A stretch of DNA of 64,000 bases from Winogradskyella eckloniae (GTDB taxonomy: Bacteria > Bacteroidota > Bacteroidia > Flavobacteriales > Flavobacteriaceae), in contig NZ_JABRWP010000004.1 in NCBI RefSeq assembly GCF_013249045.1, forward strand, positions 1 to 64,000. The letters run 5' to 3'. Under the pieces are notes generated by a model, which saw only the letters and a list, made by a program, of their open reading frames with translations, made no database searches and was not told the origin of the DNA. Shown in pieces: positions 26,914 to 35,487 of this stretch. Position 1 is the stretch's first letter. Each line of letters opens with the position of its first letter. A program made the position numbers and the translations under genes.

Positions 26914-27861
26914 ATGCAAAGTAAACTTTCAGAATTGCTAAATATAAAATATCCTATTATACAAGCTCCTATGTTTTTGGTATCGAATGTTGCTATGGTT
27001 ACCGAAGCAATGAAAGCAGGTATTGCAGGATGTATACCTGCATTAAATTATAGAACCATAGATGAATTAAGAAGTGCGATTAAGGCTTTAAAAGCTAATA
27101 AAATAGAAGGTGGTTCGTTTGGTTTTAATCTTATTGTAAATAAATCTAACGTAAAATATAAAAGTCAGTTAGAAGCTATTTGCGAAGAAGGTTGTGATTT
27201 TATTATTACTTCATTAGGAAGTCCTGAAGAAACCATAATTCAAGCACATGCGGTAGGCATCAAAGTTTTTTGTGATGTAACGGATTTAAGATTTGCAAAA
27301 AAGGTTGAGCAGTTAGGTGCAGATGCGGCTATTGCTGTGAATAATGAAGCTGGTGGTCATAGAGGGAATATGTCTCCAAAGGAATTAACCAATTTATTAA
27401 GTAAAGAATTATCTATACCAGTCATTTCTGCAGGAGGTGTAGGTTGTAAAGCAGATATTGATAAAATGATAAGTTATGGCGCTTCTGGTGTGTCTGTTGG
27501 TAGTCCGTTTATTGCCTCTCATGAAGCCAATGTTACCGATGAATATAAACAAGCTTGTGTAGATTATGGTAAAGAAGATATTATAATGACCGAGCGTATT
27601 TCAGGTACACCTTGTACGGTAATTAACACGCCATACGTTCAAAAAATTGGAACAAAAGCAACATGGCTAGAAAACCTTTTAAATAAAAATAAAAGTCTAA
27701 AAAAATGGGTGAAAATGGTGCGTTTTTCAATTGGTATGAAAGCTACCGAAAACGCAGCCAAAAAAGCCACATATAAAACGGTTTGGGTTGCTGGTCCTAG
27801 TATAGAACACACGCACGCCATACAGCCTGTTAAGGGAATTGTAGACAAATTAATAAAGTAG
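26914..27861 (+). CDS. Nitronate monooxygenase / 2-nitropropane dioxygenase family flavoprotein
   Basis: 315 residues in a TIM-barrel fold. Motifs in order: KYPIIQAPMFLVSN, GIAGCIPALN, SFGFNLIVN, INNEAGGHRGN (catalytic His region), VISAGGVG (phosphate/FMN binding) and GVSVGSPFIAS. It uses FMN to oxidise alkyl nitronates; many family members have other or unknown natural substrates, such as FabK-like enoyl reductases. A C-terminal extension (from about 245) is Lys-rich. The next gene starts two bases after its stop, so they are likely co-transcribed. Confidence 0.88.
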   Translation: MQSKLSELLNIKYPIIQAPMFLVSNVAMVTEAMKAGIAGCIPALNYRTIDELRSAIKALKANKIEGGSFGFNLIVNKSNVKYKSQLEAICEEGCDFIITSLGSPEETIIQAHAVGIKVFCDVTDLRFAKKVEQLGADAAIAVNNEAGGHRGNMSPKELTNLLSKELSIPVISAGGVGCKADIDKMISYGASGVSVGSPFIASHEANVTDEYKQACVDYGKEDIIMTERISGTPCTVINTPYVQKIGTKATWLENLLNKNKSLKKWVKMVRFSIGMKATENAAKKATYKTVWVAGPSIEHTHAIQPVKGIVDKLIK

Positions 27862-27863
27862 AG

Positions 27864-28487
27864 TTGAGAACTATTATTCCTATATTAATTTGTTTAATAA
27901 GTTTGTCTTGTAGTAAGACTACAGATCAAATTCAAACAGGAGATATCATTTTTAGAGGTAAACTGAATAGTCAGTTATCTGCAGCCATTAACGATGTCAC
28001 GCAAACTAACAAATCTACAAATTATACGCATATGGGAATTTGTGAAGTACACAAAGACAGTGTCATTGTGTATCATTCAGATTTAGGAAAGGGTGTGGTT
28101 GCTGAAACTCTAGAAACGTTTTTGACGTCTTCAGATACAAGTAATTATTCAGCAGACGTCTATAGAATTAAAAATAGAGAAGCAAAACGGATAGAAAATG
28201 CTATCGTAAAGGCAAAATCTCTAATAGGTAACACATATAACACCTCATATATTTTAGAAGATGAAGGTTATTATTGTTCGGAATATATCTATGAATTATT
28301 TAAATCAGATTCAATATTTGATTTGGAGCCTATGACGTTTAAAGATTCAAAAACAAACGAATTTCATAACGGTTGGATTGAGCATTACAAAACCTTAGGT
28401 ATCGAAATACCAGAAGGTCAATTAGGTTGCAACCCAAATGGTATGGCCAATAGCAATGCCATAGTGTTTGTAAAAAAAATACAGTAA
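27864..28487 (+). CDS. YiiX/YebB-like permuted NlpC/P60 cysteine hydrolase, lipoprotein
   Basis: 207 residues. It starts at a TTG two bases after the previous stop, which gives the lipoprotein signal MRTIIPILICLISLSC (lipid Cys16). The permuted NlpC/P60 core shows GDIIFRGKL near the start, YTHMGICE with the catalytic His and DEGYYCSEYIYELF with the catalytic Cys. The YiiX group is predicted to cleave amide or ester bonds at the cell envelope (peptidoglycan or lipids). Convergent with the next gene, with only 3 bases between the stops. Confidence 0.87.
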   Translation: MRTIIPILICLISLSCSKTTDQIQTGDIIFRGKLNSQLSAAINDVTQTNKSTNYTHMGICEVHKDSVIVYHSDLGKGVVAETLETFLTSSDTSNYSADVYRIKNREAKRIENAIVKAKSLIGNTYNTSYILEDEGYYCSEYIYELFKSDSIFDLEPMTFKDSKTNEFHNGWIEHYKTLGIEIPEGQLGCNPNGMANSNAIVFVKKIQ

Positions 28488-28490
28488 TAA

Positions 28491-28868
28491 TTAATTTAGA
28501 ACCAGGTCTTCTAAATGATCTTCTTTTTCTGGTGTCTCAATTTTGGTCTTCTTTTTCCTTGTAAATAAATTAAAGGTATAACTGGCCACAAATCCACCAG
28601 CTGATGTAGAAATAGCTTCTCCTGTATCAAACTTTCCACTGATAATATAACCATCATATATTTCTTTAGATAAGCCAGCCAACGTTGAAAGGCCTAGACT
28701 ATACCAAAATGCTTTTTTAGAATTTTTGGTTTTAGAATAAATAACGGCATAAGAGGATGCAGCAATACCTGCACCTATGGCAAAATGCAACTGATCATCT
28801 TCAGAAATAAGTTGCGCATGACTAGTATTAAAACTAAATACGATAAAAAAGGTTAAAAGTAGTTTCAT
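28491..28868 (-). CDS. Small exported membrane-associated protein, YfiM/DUF2279-like
   Basis: 125 residues with a signal peptide (MKLLLTFFIVFSFNTSHAQ) and two short hydrophobic, Gly/Ala-rich segments (LHFAIGAGIAASSYAVIYS and TSAGGFVASYTFNLF). The pattern DxLHF...AG and KEIYDGY matches small YfiM-like proteins, but I hold this only as a resemblance. The C-terminus is Lys/Glu-rich. Function is unknown. Confidence 0.7.
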   Translation of the reverse strand: MKLLLTFFIVFSFNTSHAQLISEDDQLHFAIGAGIAASSYAVIYSKTKNSKKAFWYSLGLSTLAGLSKEIYDGYIISGKFDTGEAISTSAGGFVASYTFNLFTRKKKTKIETPEKEDHLEDLVLN

Positions 28869-29126
28869 GATTTGGGTTTTGAGAAGCGAAAAGTATTATT
28901 TAAAGGAAGAAGTAAAAACTTTATCCGTTTGAATAGTACTTTTTACGATAAACAACCCATTATTTAAAAAGCAATGACTTAAAACTTGTGTTTTCAATAG
29001 AATTAAACCAGACTTCGTATGTATTTATTTGGCTAAATCATAAGAATGAATTAATTTTTCAAATAATTGTCCCCTTTCTTAGACCAAGAAACGTTTAAAG
29101 GATATAAACAAATAAATAGTATAATT

Positions 29127-29474
29127 ATGAAAGATTTTATGATGATTTTCGTTGGTAAAGAGTATGTGGATTTAGGTTTATCTCCAGATGAATTACAAGG
29201 ACGTATGGAAAAATGGTTTGCTTGGGGAGCAAAAATGGAAAAAGCCGGAATTTTAAAAGGTGGAGAAGCATTAACTCCACAAATTAGACGTATTACAGGT
29301 AAAAACAGAACGGTTACCGATTTAACATCTACGGAAGTTAAGGAAATTGTAGGTGGTTTTTATTTAATTAAAGCAAAGGATTTTGATGCAGTACAAGAAA
29401 TAGCACAGGATTTTCCAGATTATGATTTAGGAAACACCGTAGAAATACGTGAAATAATGGTATTTGATCAATAA
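29127..29474 (+). CDS. YCII-related protein paired with an ECF sigma factor
   Basis: 115 residues from the ATG at 29127 (MKDFMMIFVGKEY). An upstream in-frame ATG at 29067 would add 20 residues unlike the family. The YCII fold is supported by LSPDELQGRMEKWFAWGAKMEKAGIL and VKEIVGGFYLIKAKDFDAV. The DGPF tetrapeptide that names this group is degenerate here (VTDLTSTE). Its stop overlaps the start of the sigma factor by one base. In ECF42-type modules YCII/DGPF proteins are encoded next to the sigma factor and are the usual targets or partners of it. Confidence 0.88.
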   Translation: MKDFMMIFVGKEYVDLGLSPDELQGRMEKWFAWGAKMEKAGILKGGEALTPQIRRITGKNRTVTDLTSTEVKEIVGGFYLIKAKDFDAVQEIAQDFPDYDLGNTVEIREIMVFDQ

Positions 29475-30706
29475 TGGACAAAGATATAGACCATCTATTT
29501 CGCCATCACAGTGGAAAGATGGTCTCTGTATTAACTCGGATTTTTGGACTTCAACATCTCGATATTATTGAAGATGCAGTACAAGATACGTTTATAAAAG
29601 CCAGTCTAACATGGAGAAAACAACTGCCAGAGTATCCTGAAGCTTGGTTAACTAAAGCGGCTAAAAATAGAGTGATAGATATTTTTAGAACTTTAAAATC
29701 TCATAAAAAACAACTCCCAAAAATTACAAGAGGTACAGATACTATCGCTATAAATGAGTTGTTTTTAGATACCGAAATAGAAGATGCACAACTCCGTATG
29801 ATATTTACGGCTTGTCATCCCAAATTAGAACCACACGATAGAATTTCATTTGCCTTAAAAACAGTATCTGGCTTTAGCACTAAAGAAATAGCTTCGGCAT
29901 TATTAACGAAAGAAGCAACCATAAAAAAGCGTTTAATGCGTGCGCGTAAAGCCATAAAAAATGCAAATATAAAATTCAATATACCTCAAGGAACGGAATT
30001 GCCAAATCGTTTAGATAGTGTATTAGAAGTTTTATATCTGATCTTTAATGAAGGGTTTCATTCTAATAGTAAAACACAGCTCATTCGCGAAGACTTATGT
30101 GCAGAAGCCATGCGTTTATGTCAATTAGTGTTAACATGTAAGCAAACTCAACGACCAGAATCTTATGCACTTTTTGCATTGATGTGTTTTCATTCGGCAA
30201 GGTTAGAAGCTAAAATGTCTGTGAATAATGAAGTCATAGATTTAAAACAACAAGATCGAAGTTTATGGCATTTTCCATTTATAGAGCTTGGAAATTCTAT
30301 GATGTATAAGGCTGTTGAGACTGAGCATTTTTCATGTTATCATTACGAAGCCGCAATTGCAGCAGAACATTTAAAAGCCAAAACATTTGAAGCTACAGAA
30401 TGGGAGAAAATTTTAAAATGGTATCGTGCATTATATCATTTGCAACCCATGCCAACACACATTTTAACTATGGCTGTTATCTGTATGCAATTAAAAGATT
30501 ATAAAACAGCTCGTACCTATTTTAATCAAATAGAGGCTAAGGATTTTGAACAACGTGCCTATTTGTATTATGCAGCAAAGGCAGATTATTATGCCGAGAC
30601 CAATGCTATAAATAAAGCTTTGATTCAAATTGATTTAGCAATAAACACGGTAAATAATGCCTTAGAAAAAGCCTATTTAATTAAAAAGAAAGCTGCGTTA
30701 TTATAA
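29474..30706 (+). CDS. RNA polymerase ECF sigma factor, ECF42 type with long C-terminal extension
   Basis: 410 residues. Sigma region 2 is at about 8-75 (IIEDAVQDTFIKASLTWRK, PEAWLTKAAKNRVIDIFR), and region 4 at about 125-165 (DRISFALKTVSGFSTKEIASALL, TIKKRLMRARKAI). The extension of about 230 residues begins VLYLIFNEGFHSN and is helical, TPR-like, as in ECF42. No anti-sigma factor is adjacent, in keeping with the group, where the extension itself is thought to regulate activity. It is transcribed with the YCII gene before it. Likely targets include the nearby YCII gene at 32147. Confidence 0.92.
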   Translation: MDKDIDHLFRHHSGKMVSVLTRIFGLQHLDIIEDAVQDTFIKASLTWRKQLPEYPEAWLTKAAKNRVIDIFRTLKSHKKQLPKITRGTDTIAINELFLDTEIEDAQLRMIFTACHPKLEPHDRISFALKTVSGFSTKEIASALLTKEATIKKRLMRARKAIKNANIKFNIPQGTELPNRLDSVLEVLYLIFNEGFHSNSKTQLIREDLCAEAMRLCQLVLTCKQTQRPESYALFALMCFHSARLEAKMSVNNEVIDLKQQDRSLWHFPFIELGNSMMYKAVETEHFSCYHYEAAIAAEHLKAKTFEATEWEKILKWYRALYHLQPMPTHILTMAVICMQLKDYKTARTYFNQIEAKDFEQRAYLYYAAKADYYAETNAINKALIQIDLAINTVNNALEKAYLIKKKAALL

Positions 30707-30776
30707 TTGTATACTCATAATTCATAACTTTAATGCATTCATTTTATGCTATTATAATCACAGAAAGACGAATAAG

Positions 30777-31358
30777 ATGTCAATGAATCATGCACATTTT
30801 TTAACCCGAATATTTAAACCAGAAAATTTCAATCCAGAAGAATTAGAACTCATTCTGATGCAGTTTGAAGCCATTACGTTTAAAAAAAATGATTGCCTTA
30901 TAGAAAAAGGAAAAGTTGCTCATTATTATTACTTCTTAGAAACTGGTTTTGTGCGTTCATTTACCATGGATACAGAAGGAAATGATATAACAACCAAATT
31001 CTTTACGGAAGAGGATATTGTTATAGATTGGAATTCATATTTTCTTAAAAAACCTTGTAAAGAGTCCTTTCAGGCTTTAACAGCAGGTAAATGTTGGAAA
31101 ATTACGTTTAGTAACTTTATGAAATTATTTAAAATTGAAGCGTTTAGAGAAGTAGGTAGAACCAGACTTGTAAATAACTATTTTGAATTAAAGAATCATT
31201 CCATATCAGTGATTGCAGACCAAGCTAAAGACCGATATTTAAGCTTATTAAGCGAAAAACCTTCTATAATTCAAAATGTTCCTTTAAAACACATTGCCAC
31301 ATATTTAGGCATTACAGATACGTCCTTGAGTAGAATTAGAAAAGAAATTACCTTATAA
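30777..31358 (+). CDS. Crp/Fnr-family transcriptional regulator
   Basis: 193 residues. The cyclic-nucleotide-binding beta-roll covers about 10-120 (KNDCLIEKGKVAHYYYFLETGFVRSF), followed by a dimer helix and a compact C-terminal HTH (LKHIATYLGITDTSLSRIRKEI). The classical phosphate-binding cassette of cAMP receptors (GELAL) is not seen, so cAMP binding is doubtful. Such regulators are numerous in Bacteroidota and their ligands are mostly unknown. It begins 70 bp after the sigma gene and ends one base before the next membrane-protein gene. Confidence 0.9.
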   Translation: MSMNHAHFLTRIFKPENFNPEELELILMQFEAITFKKNDCLIEKGKVAHYYYFLETGFVRSFTMDTEGNDITTKFFTEEDIVIDWNSYFLKKPCKESFQALTAGKCWKITFSNFMKLFKIEAFREVGRTRLVNNYFELKNHSISVIADQAKDRYLSLLSEKPSIIQNVPLKHIATYLGITDTSLSRIRKEITL

Positions 31359-31359
31359 T

Positions 31360-32061
31360 ATGATGATGTTCTCAGATCAAGTTCCTCTTGTTTTTTCTAT
31401 CGTTTTTTTATTGGCTTTTTCAATACCTGTTGTCCTTGTAGCACAACTAGCCAAAAAAGGAAAAATTAATAACGGATTTTGGTTGGTTCTACTTTTCTAT
31501 TTGTTTTATTTACTCATAGTGGCTATGGCAAGTCTCAATGGTTTTTTTGATACGGTTATGTTACCTCCAAAAATAGTGGTTACAACAACATTGCCTTTAG
31601 CCATTTTTGTAACTGTAATTTATAATACAAAAATCTGTAAAAAGGCCAATGCAATTATAGCATTAGAGGATTTAGTGAAAATTCATCTTTTCCGACTGAT
31701 AGGCAGTACATTTATTATATTATACCTGTACGATTTATTGCCGCAAGGCTTTGCACTTTTTGCAGGAGTTGGAGACGTTTTTATTGCCATAACAAGTGTT
31801 TTTGTGATAAAGGCAATTCGAGCTCGTAAACAGTTTGCATTTCAACTTACCTATTTATGGAATACTCTAGGTCTATTGGATATATTAATTACATCTGCTA
31901 TGGCTATTATTTTTACTAAAATAAGTATAGATAAAGGGATACAAGGTGTAGAGTTTTTAGCAGAATTTCCTTTTTGTTTTATACCAGCATTTGCACCTCC
32001 AACAATTATATTTCTTCATTTATTGGTGTATCGTAAGTTATCTTCAGTAAAAAAGGCATAG
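31360..32061 (+). CDS. Six- or seven-helix membrane protein, unknown
   Basis: 233 residues with about six or seven transmembrane helices. Conserved-looking features are the LPQGFALFAGVGDVFIAI segment (helix 4-5 region) and AEFPFCFIPAFAPPTIIFLHLL near the end. I do not recognise a named family. It starts at one of three consecutive ATG codons directly behind the Crp/Fnr gene (one-base gap), so it is likely co-transcribed with it and is a plausible regulated or sensed partner. Confidence 0.78.
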   Translation: MMMFSDQVPLVFSIVFLLAFSIPVVLVAQLAKKGKINNGFWLVLLFYLFYLLIVAMASLNGFFDTVMLPPKIVVTTTLPLAIFVTVIYNTKICKKANAIIALEDLVKIHLFRLIGSTFIILYLYDLLPQGFALFAGVGDVFIAITSVFVIKAIRARKQFAFQLTYLWNTLGLLDILITSAMAIIFTKISIDKGIQGVEFLAEFPFCFIPAFAPPTIIFLHLLVYRKLSSVKKA

Positions 32062-32107
32062 TTTTCATTTCTTGTCATAAGCAAAGATTTTAGTGTTTTC
32101 TCTCGTT

Positions 32108-32115
32108 TACTTTTG
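32108..32115 (+). promoter_or_regulatory. -7-like element (TACTTTTG) before the second YCII gene
   Basis: Full match to TAnnTTTG, 31 bases before the ATG of the YCII gene at 32147. No -33 TTG at the ideal distance; an ECF-dependent promoter could also lie here. Confidence 0.35.
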
Positions 32116-32146
32116 GTGTATTGTTTAACACTAAAAATTATTAAAG

Positions 32147-32500
32147 ATGAAAACAGAACAAAAATTTATGATGCTATTTAGGTATAGCCCTCAACCAGAA
32201 CACCAACCATCAGCGGAAGAAATAGCACAAATGAAAGAAGAATGGGGTCGATTTATAGGACACATTGCGATTTCGGAAAAATTAGAAAGTACACATCAAT
32301 TAGGTTTTAGCGGAAAACAGATTACTGCCAATCTAAGCATCTCAGATGGTATTTTAATATCAGAAAACCAAACCATAAGTGGCAACATGATAGTGAAGGC
32401 CAATTCTTTAGATGAAGCCGTTACCATGGCAAAGGCGAGCCCTATTTTAAAAATGGGAGGTGTTGTTGAAGTACGGAATATTATCCCAATGGAGCATTAA
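32147..32500 (+). CDS. YCII-related (DGPF-type) protein
   Basis: 117 residues. It starts MKTEQKFMMLFRYSPQPEHQPSAEEIAQMKEEWGRF and has ISDGILISENQTISGNMIVKANSLDEAV, the region where DGPF normally occurs (here DGIL). It is the second YCII paralogue of the locus. YCII proteins are small ferredoxin-like folds, some with hydrolytic activity, most uncharacterised. An SRPBCC gene follows after 15 bases. Confidence 0.87.
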   Translation: MKTEQKFMMLFRYSPQPEHQPSAEEIAQMKEEWGRFIGHIAISEKLESTHQLGFSGKQITANLSISDGILISENQTISGNMIVKANSLDEAVTMAKASPILKMGGVVEVRNIIPMEH

Positions 32501-32515
32501 TATAAACTTTAAAAA

Positions 32516-33052
32516 ATGAAAAAAATGATACTAATAATAATCACAGTCGCATTAGTCCTTTTTCTAGGAATAGGATTCTATAATGCAAATAAATTACAAC
32601 ACATTAATATTCAAAAAACGGTAGAAGTCAATTCAGATATTCATACAACCTTTAATAATGTATTATACCTCAAGAATTTTACAAAATGGTCACCGTTTTA
32701 CGAAGCAGATCCAGCACAAAAAACAGAAGTAAAAGGAATGGATGGCGCTGTAGGTGCACAATTTCATTGGGAAGGAAATAACGGAAAGGACCTAGGCTAT
32801 CAAGAAATTACCGTTATAAAACCATTAACGTACATAAAAATGGAATGCGATATACAGAAACCGTTTAAAGCAAATCCAACTTTTGAATATTCGTTTTCAA
32901 ACACCAAAAATATCACAAAAGTTACACAAAATTTTAATCTCAAATCGGGTTTGGTAGACGCTTTCTTTATGTGGCTGTTTGGTGCTAAAAAAGATATGGA
33001 GAAAATGAATGCGAGAGGCATGGCATTATTAAAAAAAACATGCGAGAATTAG
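32516..33052 (+). CDS. Membrane-anchored SRPBCC (polyketide cyclase/START-like) protein
   Basis: 178 residues with an N-terminal transmembrane segment (MILIIITVALVLFLGIGFY) and an SRPBCC domain from about residue 35: VEVNSDIHTTFNNVLYLKNFTKWSPFYEADP, and a C-terminal helix with KKDMEKMNARGMALLK. The fold binds hydrophobic ligands in a deep pocket; the ligand is unknown. SRPBCC proteins often accompany YCII/ECF modules. A terminator follows at 33076. Confidence 0.87.
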   Translation: MKKMILIIITVALVLFLGIGFYNANKLQHINIQKTVEVNSDIHTTFNNVLYLKNFTKWSPFYEADPAQKTEVKGMDGAVGAQFHWEGNNGKDLGYQEITVIKPLTYIKMECDIQKPFKANPTFEYSFSNTKNITKVTQNFNLKSGLVDAFFMWLFGAKKDMEKMNARGMALLKKTCEN

Positions 33053-33075
33053 CTTAGCCTAGCATTTGAAAAATT

Positions 33076-33113
33076 AAAAGCGAATTGGGTACTTTTTCAA
33101 TGTCGCTTTTTTT
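33076..33113 (+). terminator. Terminator after the SRPBCC gene
   Basis: AAAAGCGA-ATTG pairs with CAAT-G-TCGCTTTT with a single bulge, ending in a T-rich tail. It closes the YCII/sigma/SRPBCC block. Confidence 0.75.
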
Positions 33114-33162
33114 ATATTTAAAGGATAAAACACATTATAATTAAGGGAAAACCGTATATAAT

Positions 33163-33897
33163 ATGACGTGCAAAGAGATTATAGAATGTTTATACGACTT
33201 AGAAGATAAAGAGAAGGTCCTTTTTAGACAAAAGAAATTTGGTATAGTTTCTAATAATGCACTCGGTATTTATCATAAAGATTTAAATGTTATTGCTAAA
33301 GCGATTGGAAAAAACAACCATTTAGCAATTGAACTTTTTGATAGTGGTATCTACGAAGCTCGTTTGTTATGTAGTAAAATATATAAACCTAAAGATGTTA
33401 CAGAAGACCTCATGGAATATTGGGTTAAGACATTTGAGAATTGGGAAATTTGCGATAGCTTTTGTATGGGATTATTTTCAAAAAGCGACTTTGCACTGAC
33501 AAAGATTTTTGAATGGAGTAAAAGAGAACCAGAATTTGAGAAACGTGCCGCTTTCGCAACTTTAGCATCGTATTGTATGGCAGATAAAACATCAGAAAAT
33601 GACGTTTTTGAGTCGTTTTTTGTGCTACTAAAAGAACAAGCTAATGACGATAGACTCTATGTAAAAAAAGCCGTGAATTGGGCATTAAGAAGTCTAGGGA
33701 AACGAAATTCAGATCTAAATAATAAAGCTATAGCCATTGCAAAAGTTATTTTAGATTATGATAGCAAATCTGCCAAATGGATTGCTCAGAATGCCTTGAA
33801 TGAATTACAAAAAGAAAGCCTTAGATTATCTGATTATCCACGTGCTATTTATAGAAAATCGATTGTTAAATTAGATCGTAAAAATTATTTAAAATGA
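33163..33897 (+). CDS. DNA alkylation repair protein (AlkD-like HEAT-repeat glycosylase family)
   Basis: 244 residues, all helical. The NWEICDSFCMGLF segment matches the AlkD helix carrying the catalytic Asp, and REPEFEKRAAFATLASYCM and VKKAVNWALRSLGKRN match the HEAT repeats that grip DNA (expected WALR and KR motifs). AlkD-type enzymes remove N3- and N7-alkylated purines. The stop overlaps the next start by 4 bases (ATGA), so a VOC protein is co-translated. Confidence 0.9.
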   Translation: MTCKEIIECLYDLEDKEKVLFRQKKFGIVSNNALGIYHKDLNVIAKAIGKNNHLAIELFDSGIYEARLLCSKIYKPKDVTEDLMEYWVKTFENWEICDSFCMGLFSKSDFALTKIFEWSKREPEFEKRAAFATLASYCMADKTSENDVFESFFVLLKEQANDDRLYVKKAVNWALRSLGKRNSDLNNKAIAIAKVILDYDSKSAKWIAQNALNELQKESLRLSDYPRAIYRKSIVKLDRKNYLK

Positions 33898-34259
33898 AAT
33901 TTTATCCAAAATCCTTACGACCATTTATTGGTGCAAAAAATTATTCAATTTCACGCCAATTCTATAATGATTTAGGATTTACAGAGTTTGTTATTGCTCA
34001 TAATATGTCCGTTTTTAAACTGGGCAATTTTGCCTTTTATTTACAAGATTATTATGCTAAAGATTGGGTAGATAATACTATGCTTTTTCTTGAGGTAGAT
34101 AATACTGAAAAGCACTTAGACCAATTAAAGGCATCTAGCATATTAGAAAAATATAATAGTGTAAAATGTTCAGAGATTGTTTACAATGATTGGGGCAAGG
34201 AATTTTTTCTTCATGATCCTTCGGGAATTCTTTGGCATATCGGAGAATTCAATAAATAG
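33894..34259 (+). CDS. VOC-superfamily (glyoxalase/bleomycin-resistance-like) protein
   Basis: 121 residues, one full pair of beta-alpha-beta-beta-beta modules: RPFIGAKNYSISRQFYNDLGF at the start and FFLHDPSGILWHIGEF at the end. Candidate metal ligands are few (the His in LWHIGE), so substrate and activity are uncertain. It is translationally coupled to the AlkD-like gene, a pairing that may mean a shared response to electrophilic or alkylating compounds (inference). Confidence 0.85.
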   Translation: MKFYPKSLRPFIGAKNYSISRQFYNDLGFTEFVIAHNMSVFKLGNFAFYLQDYYAKDWVDNTMLFLEVDNTEKHLDQLKASSILEKYNSVKCSEIVYNDWGKEFFLHDPSGILWHIGEFNK

Positions 34260-34367
34260 ATTGTTTTTTAGACTTAAATCCTTGGCATTAAATTTGTTTG
34301 TAACAATTCAGTAAGTTCTGCGACGTATAAAGTAGAACACAAGTTTAATTAAAAAGAAAAAAAAGTT

Positions 34368-34688
34368 ATGGTAAATAAAGGCGTAGTCGTTTTGGGCGTA
34401 TTGTTAGGAGCTGCAGCAGGTGTATTGTTAGCACCAGAAAAAGGAAGTGTAACTAGAAATAAGCTTAAAAAAGAAGGTAAGGATATAAAAGATCAATTAT
34501 CAAGTGATCTAAAAGAAGTAAAAGAAGATTTATCAGAAGCAGTAGCTTCAGGAAAAGAAAAGTTTAAACAAGATATGGAAGAATTTGCTTCTAAATCGAG
34601 TTACAAAACCGAGCAAGCCATTACATTTATTGAAAAGCAATTGGCTATTCTAAAGGAAAAGAATAAAACCTTACAAAAGACGAGTTAA
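34368..34688 (+). CDS. YtxH domain-containing protein
   Basis: 106 residues. A single N-terminal hydrophobic Gly/Ala-rich segment ending in a conserved GLLLAP-like turn (VLGVLLGAAAGVLLAPEKG) precedes a long, highly charged helix or coiled coil. This is the YtxH (general-stress, cell-envelope associated) pattern. Function is unknown; B. subtilis YtxH is sigma-B controlled. It is monocistronic, with its own terminator. Confidence 0.87.
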   Translation: MVNKGVVVLGVLLGAAAGVLLAPEKGSVTRNKLKKEGKDIKDQLSSDLKEVKEDLSEAVASGKEKFKQDMEEFASKSSYKTEQAITFIEKQLAILKEKNKTLQKTS

Positions 34689-34710
34689 TTTTAATAAAAA
34701 TAAATCTAAA

Positions 34711-34779
34711 AGTTGGTTACAATACTATTTTATTCTAGGATGCTAAGAATTCGATAGTACTGTAACTGACTTTTTTTTT
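34711..34779 (+). terminator. Terminator of the YtxH gene
   Basis: An 18-base arm beginning AGTTGGTTACAATACTAT pairs with ATAGTACTGTAACTGACT (two wobble pairs and one mismatch), followed by nine T. Confidence 0.75.
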
Positions 34780-34796
34780 AGCCTATATTTTACATA

Positions 34797-35438
34797 TTAG
34801 CTGACTAGTTTTTCTATAAAATCTACATGTACTGCATGTTTGCCTTCAAATGGTAAAATTGTAAGTCGCTGTTTAAAAAGTAATTTTGCCTTTTCAGTTT
34901 CAAGCTTTATTCTAGAGGCATCTAAGTACTCATCTTCAGTGCCATAAATTAATTTTACTTTGGTATTTTTAGATAAAAATTTAAAATCATTAGTAGTTAA
35001 TTCTATTGGGATTCCGCCAGAATGTAATACCAACTGATGGCATTGTAATTGTCGTTGTACTACATATCGCGTAGCTACACTAACACCTTGAGAATAGCCC
35101 AAGACGATGAGATTAGTGTGTTCTGGGATTTTTTCAGCTTCAAAAATGGTGTCAAAATAATTCAGAATATTTTGCATTCCAGTTTGTGTTTCATCCTTAG
35201 TAAGCCAATTAGCACCAACGTGCATTTTAGGTTGAATGTAAAACTTGCTAGGCGCTTGTGGAGCAATGATATAATTTTCTTGTGCATTTAATCCCTTAAA
35301 ATAACGCAAAAAATAGCGACTTAAATAGCCCATGCCATGACAAACAAACCAAACGTTTTTTGTAGCATTTGTGAGTGTATTTAAAGTGGAATAGGAGTTG
35401 GTAGATGTATATGTAATTTCTTTCTCTTGCGAATTCAT
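34797..35438 (-). CDS. Alpha/beta hydrolase of the phospholipase/carboxylesterase type
   Basis: 213 residues. The nucleophile elbow is GYSQG with Ser116; the acid is probably Asp169 (YGTEDEYLD) and the base His201 or His204 (GKHAVHVD). The oxyanion region is FVCHGMGY near residue 33. The family cleaves carboxylic or thio-esters. It is divergent from the menI-like gene across 49 bp and so shares a promoter region with the menaquinone genes. MenH is also an alpha/beta hydrolase but has a different signature, so I do not call this menH, although it is the only hydrolase of that fold in the locus. Confidence 0.82.
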   Translation of the reverse strand: MNSQEKEITYTSTNSYSTLNTLTNATKNVWFVCHGMGYLSRYFLRYFKGLNAQENYIIAPQAPSKFYIQPKMHVGANWLTKDETQTGMQNILNYFDTIFEAEKIPEHTNLIVLGYSQGVSVATRYVVQRQLQCHQLVLHSGGIPIELTTNDFKFLSKNTKVKLIYGTEDEYLDASRIKLETEKAKLLFKQRLTILPFEGKHAVHVDFIEKLVS

Positions 35439-35456
35439 TATTGTTGGTGGTTTCTT

Positions 35457-35464
35457 TATCTTTG
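35457..35464 (+). promoter_or_regulatory. -7 promoter element (TATCTTTG) of menI-menF
   Basis: A full consensus -7 element 23 bases before the menI-like ATG, in the divergent region with the hydrolase gene. A TTG lies at 35441 but only 13 bases away, so the -33 element is not convincing. Confidence 0.5.
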
Positions 35465-35487
35465 AACTATAAAATTACTCTTTTTCT

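Noticed and set aside
34797..35438. menH
   Set aside because: The fold agrees but the nucleophile elbow GYSQG and overall motifs match the phospholipase/carboxylesterase group. Kept only as a possible substitute.
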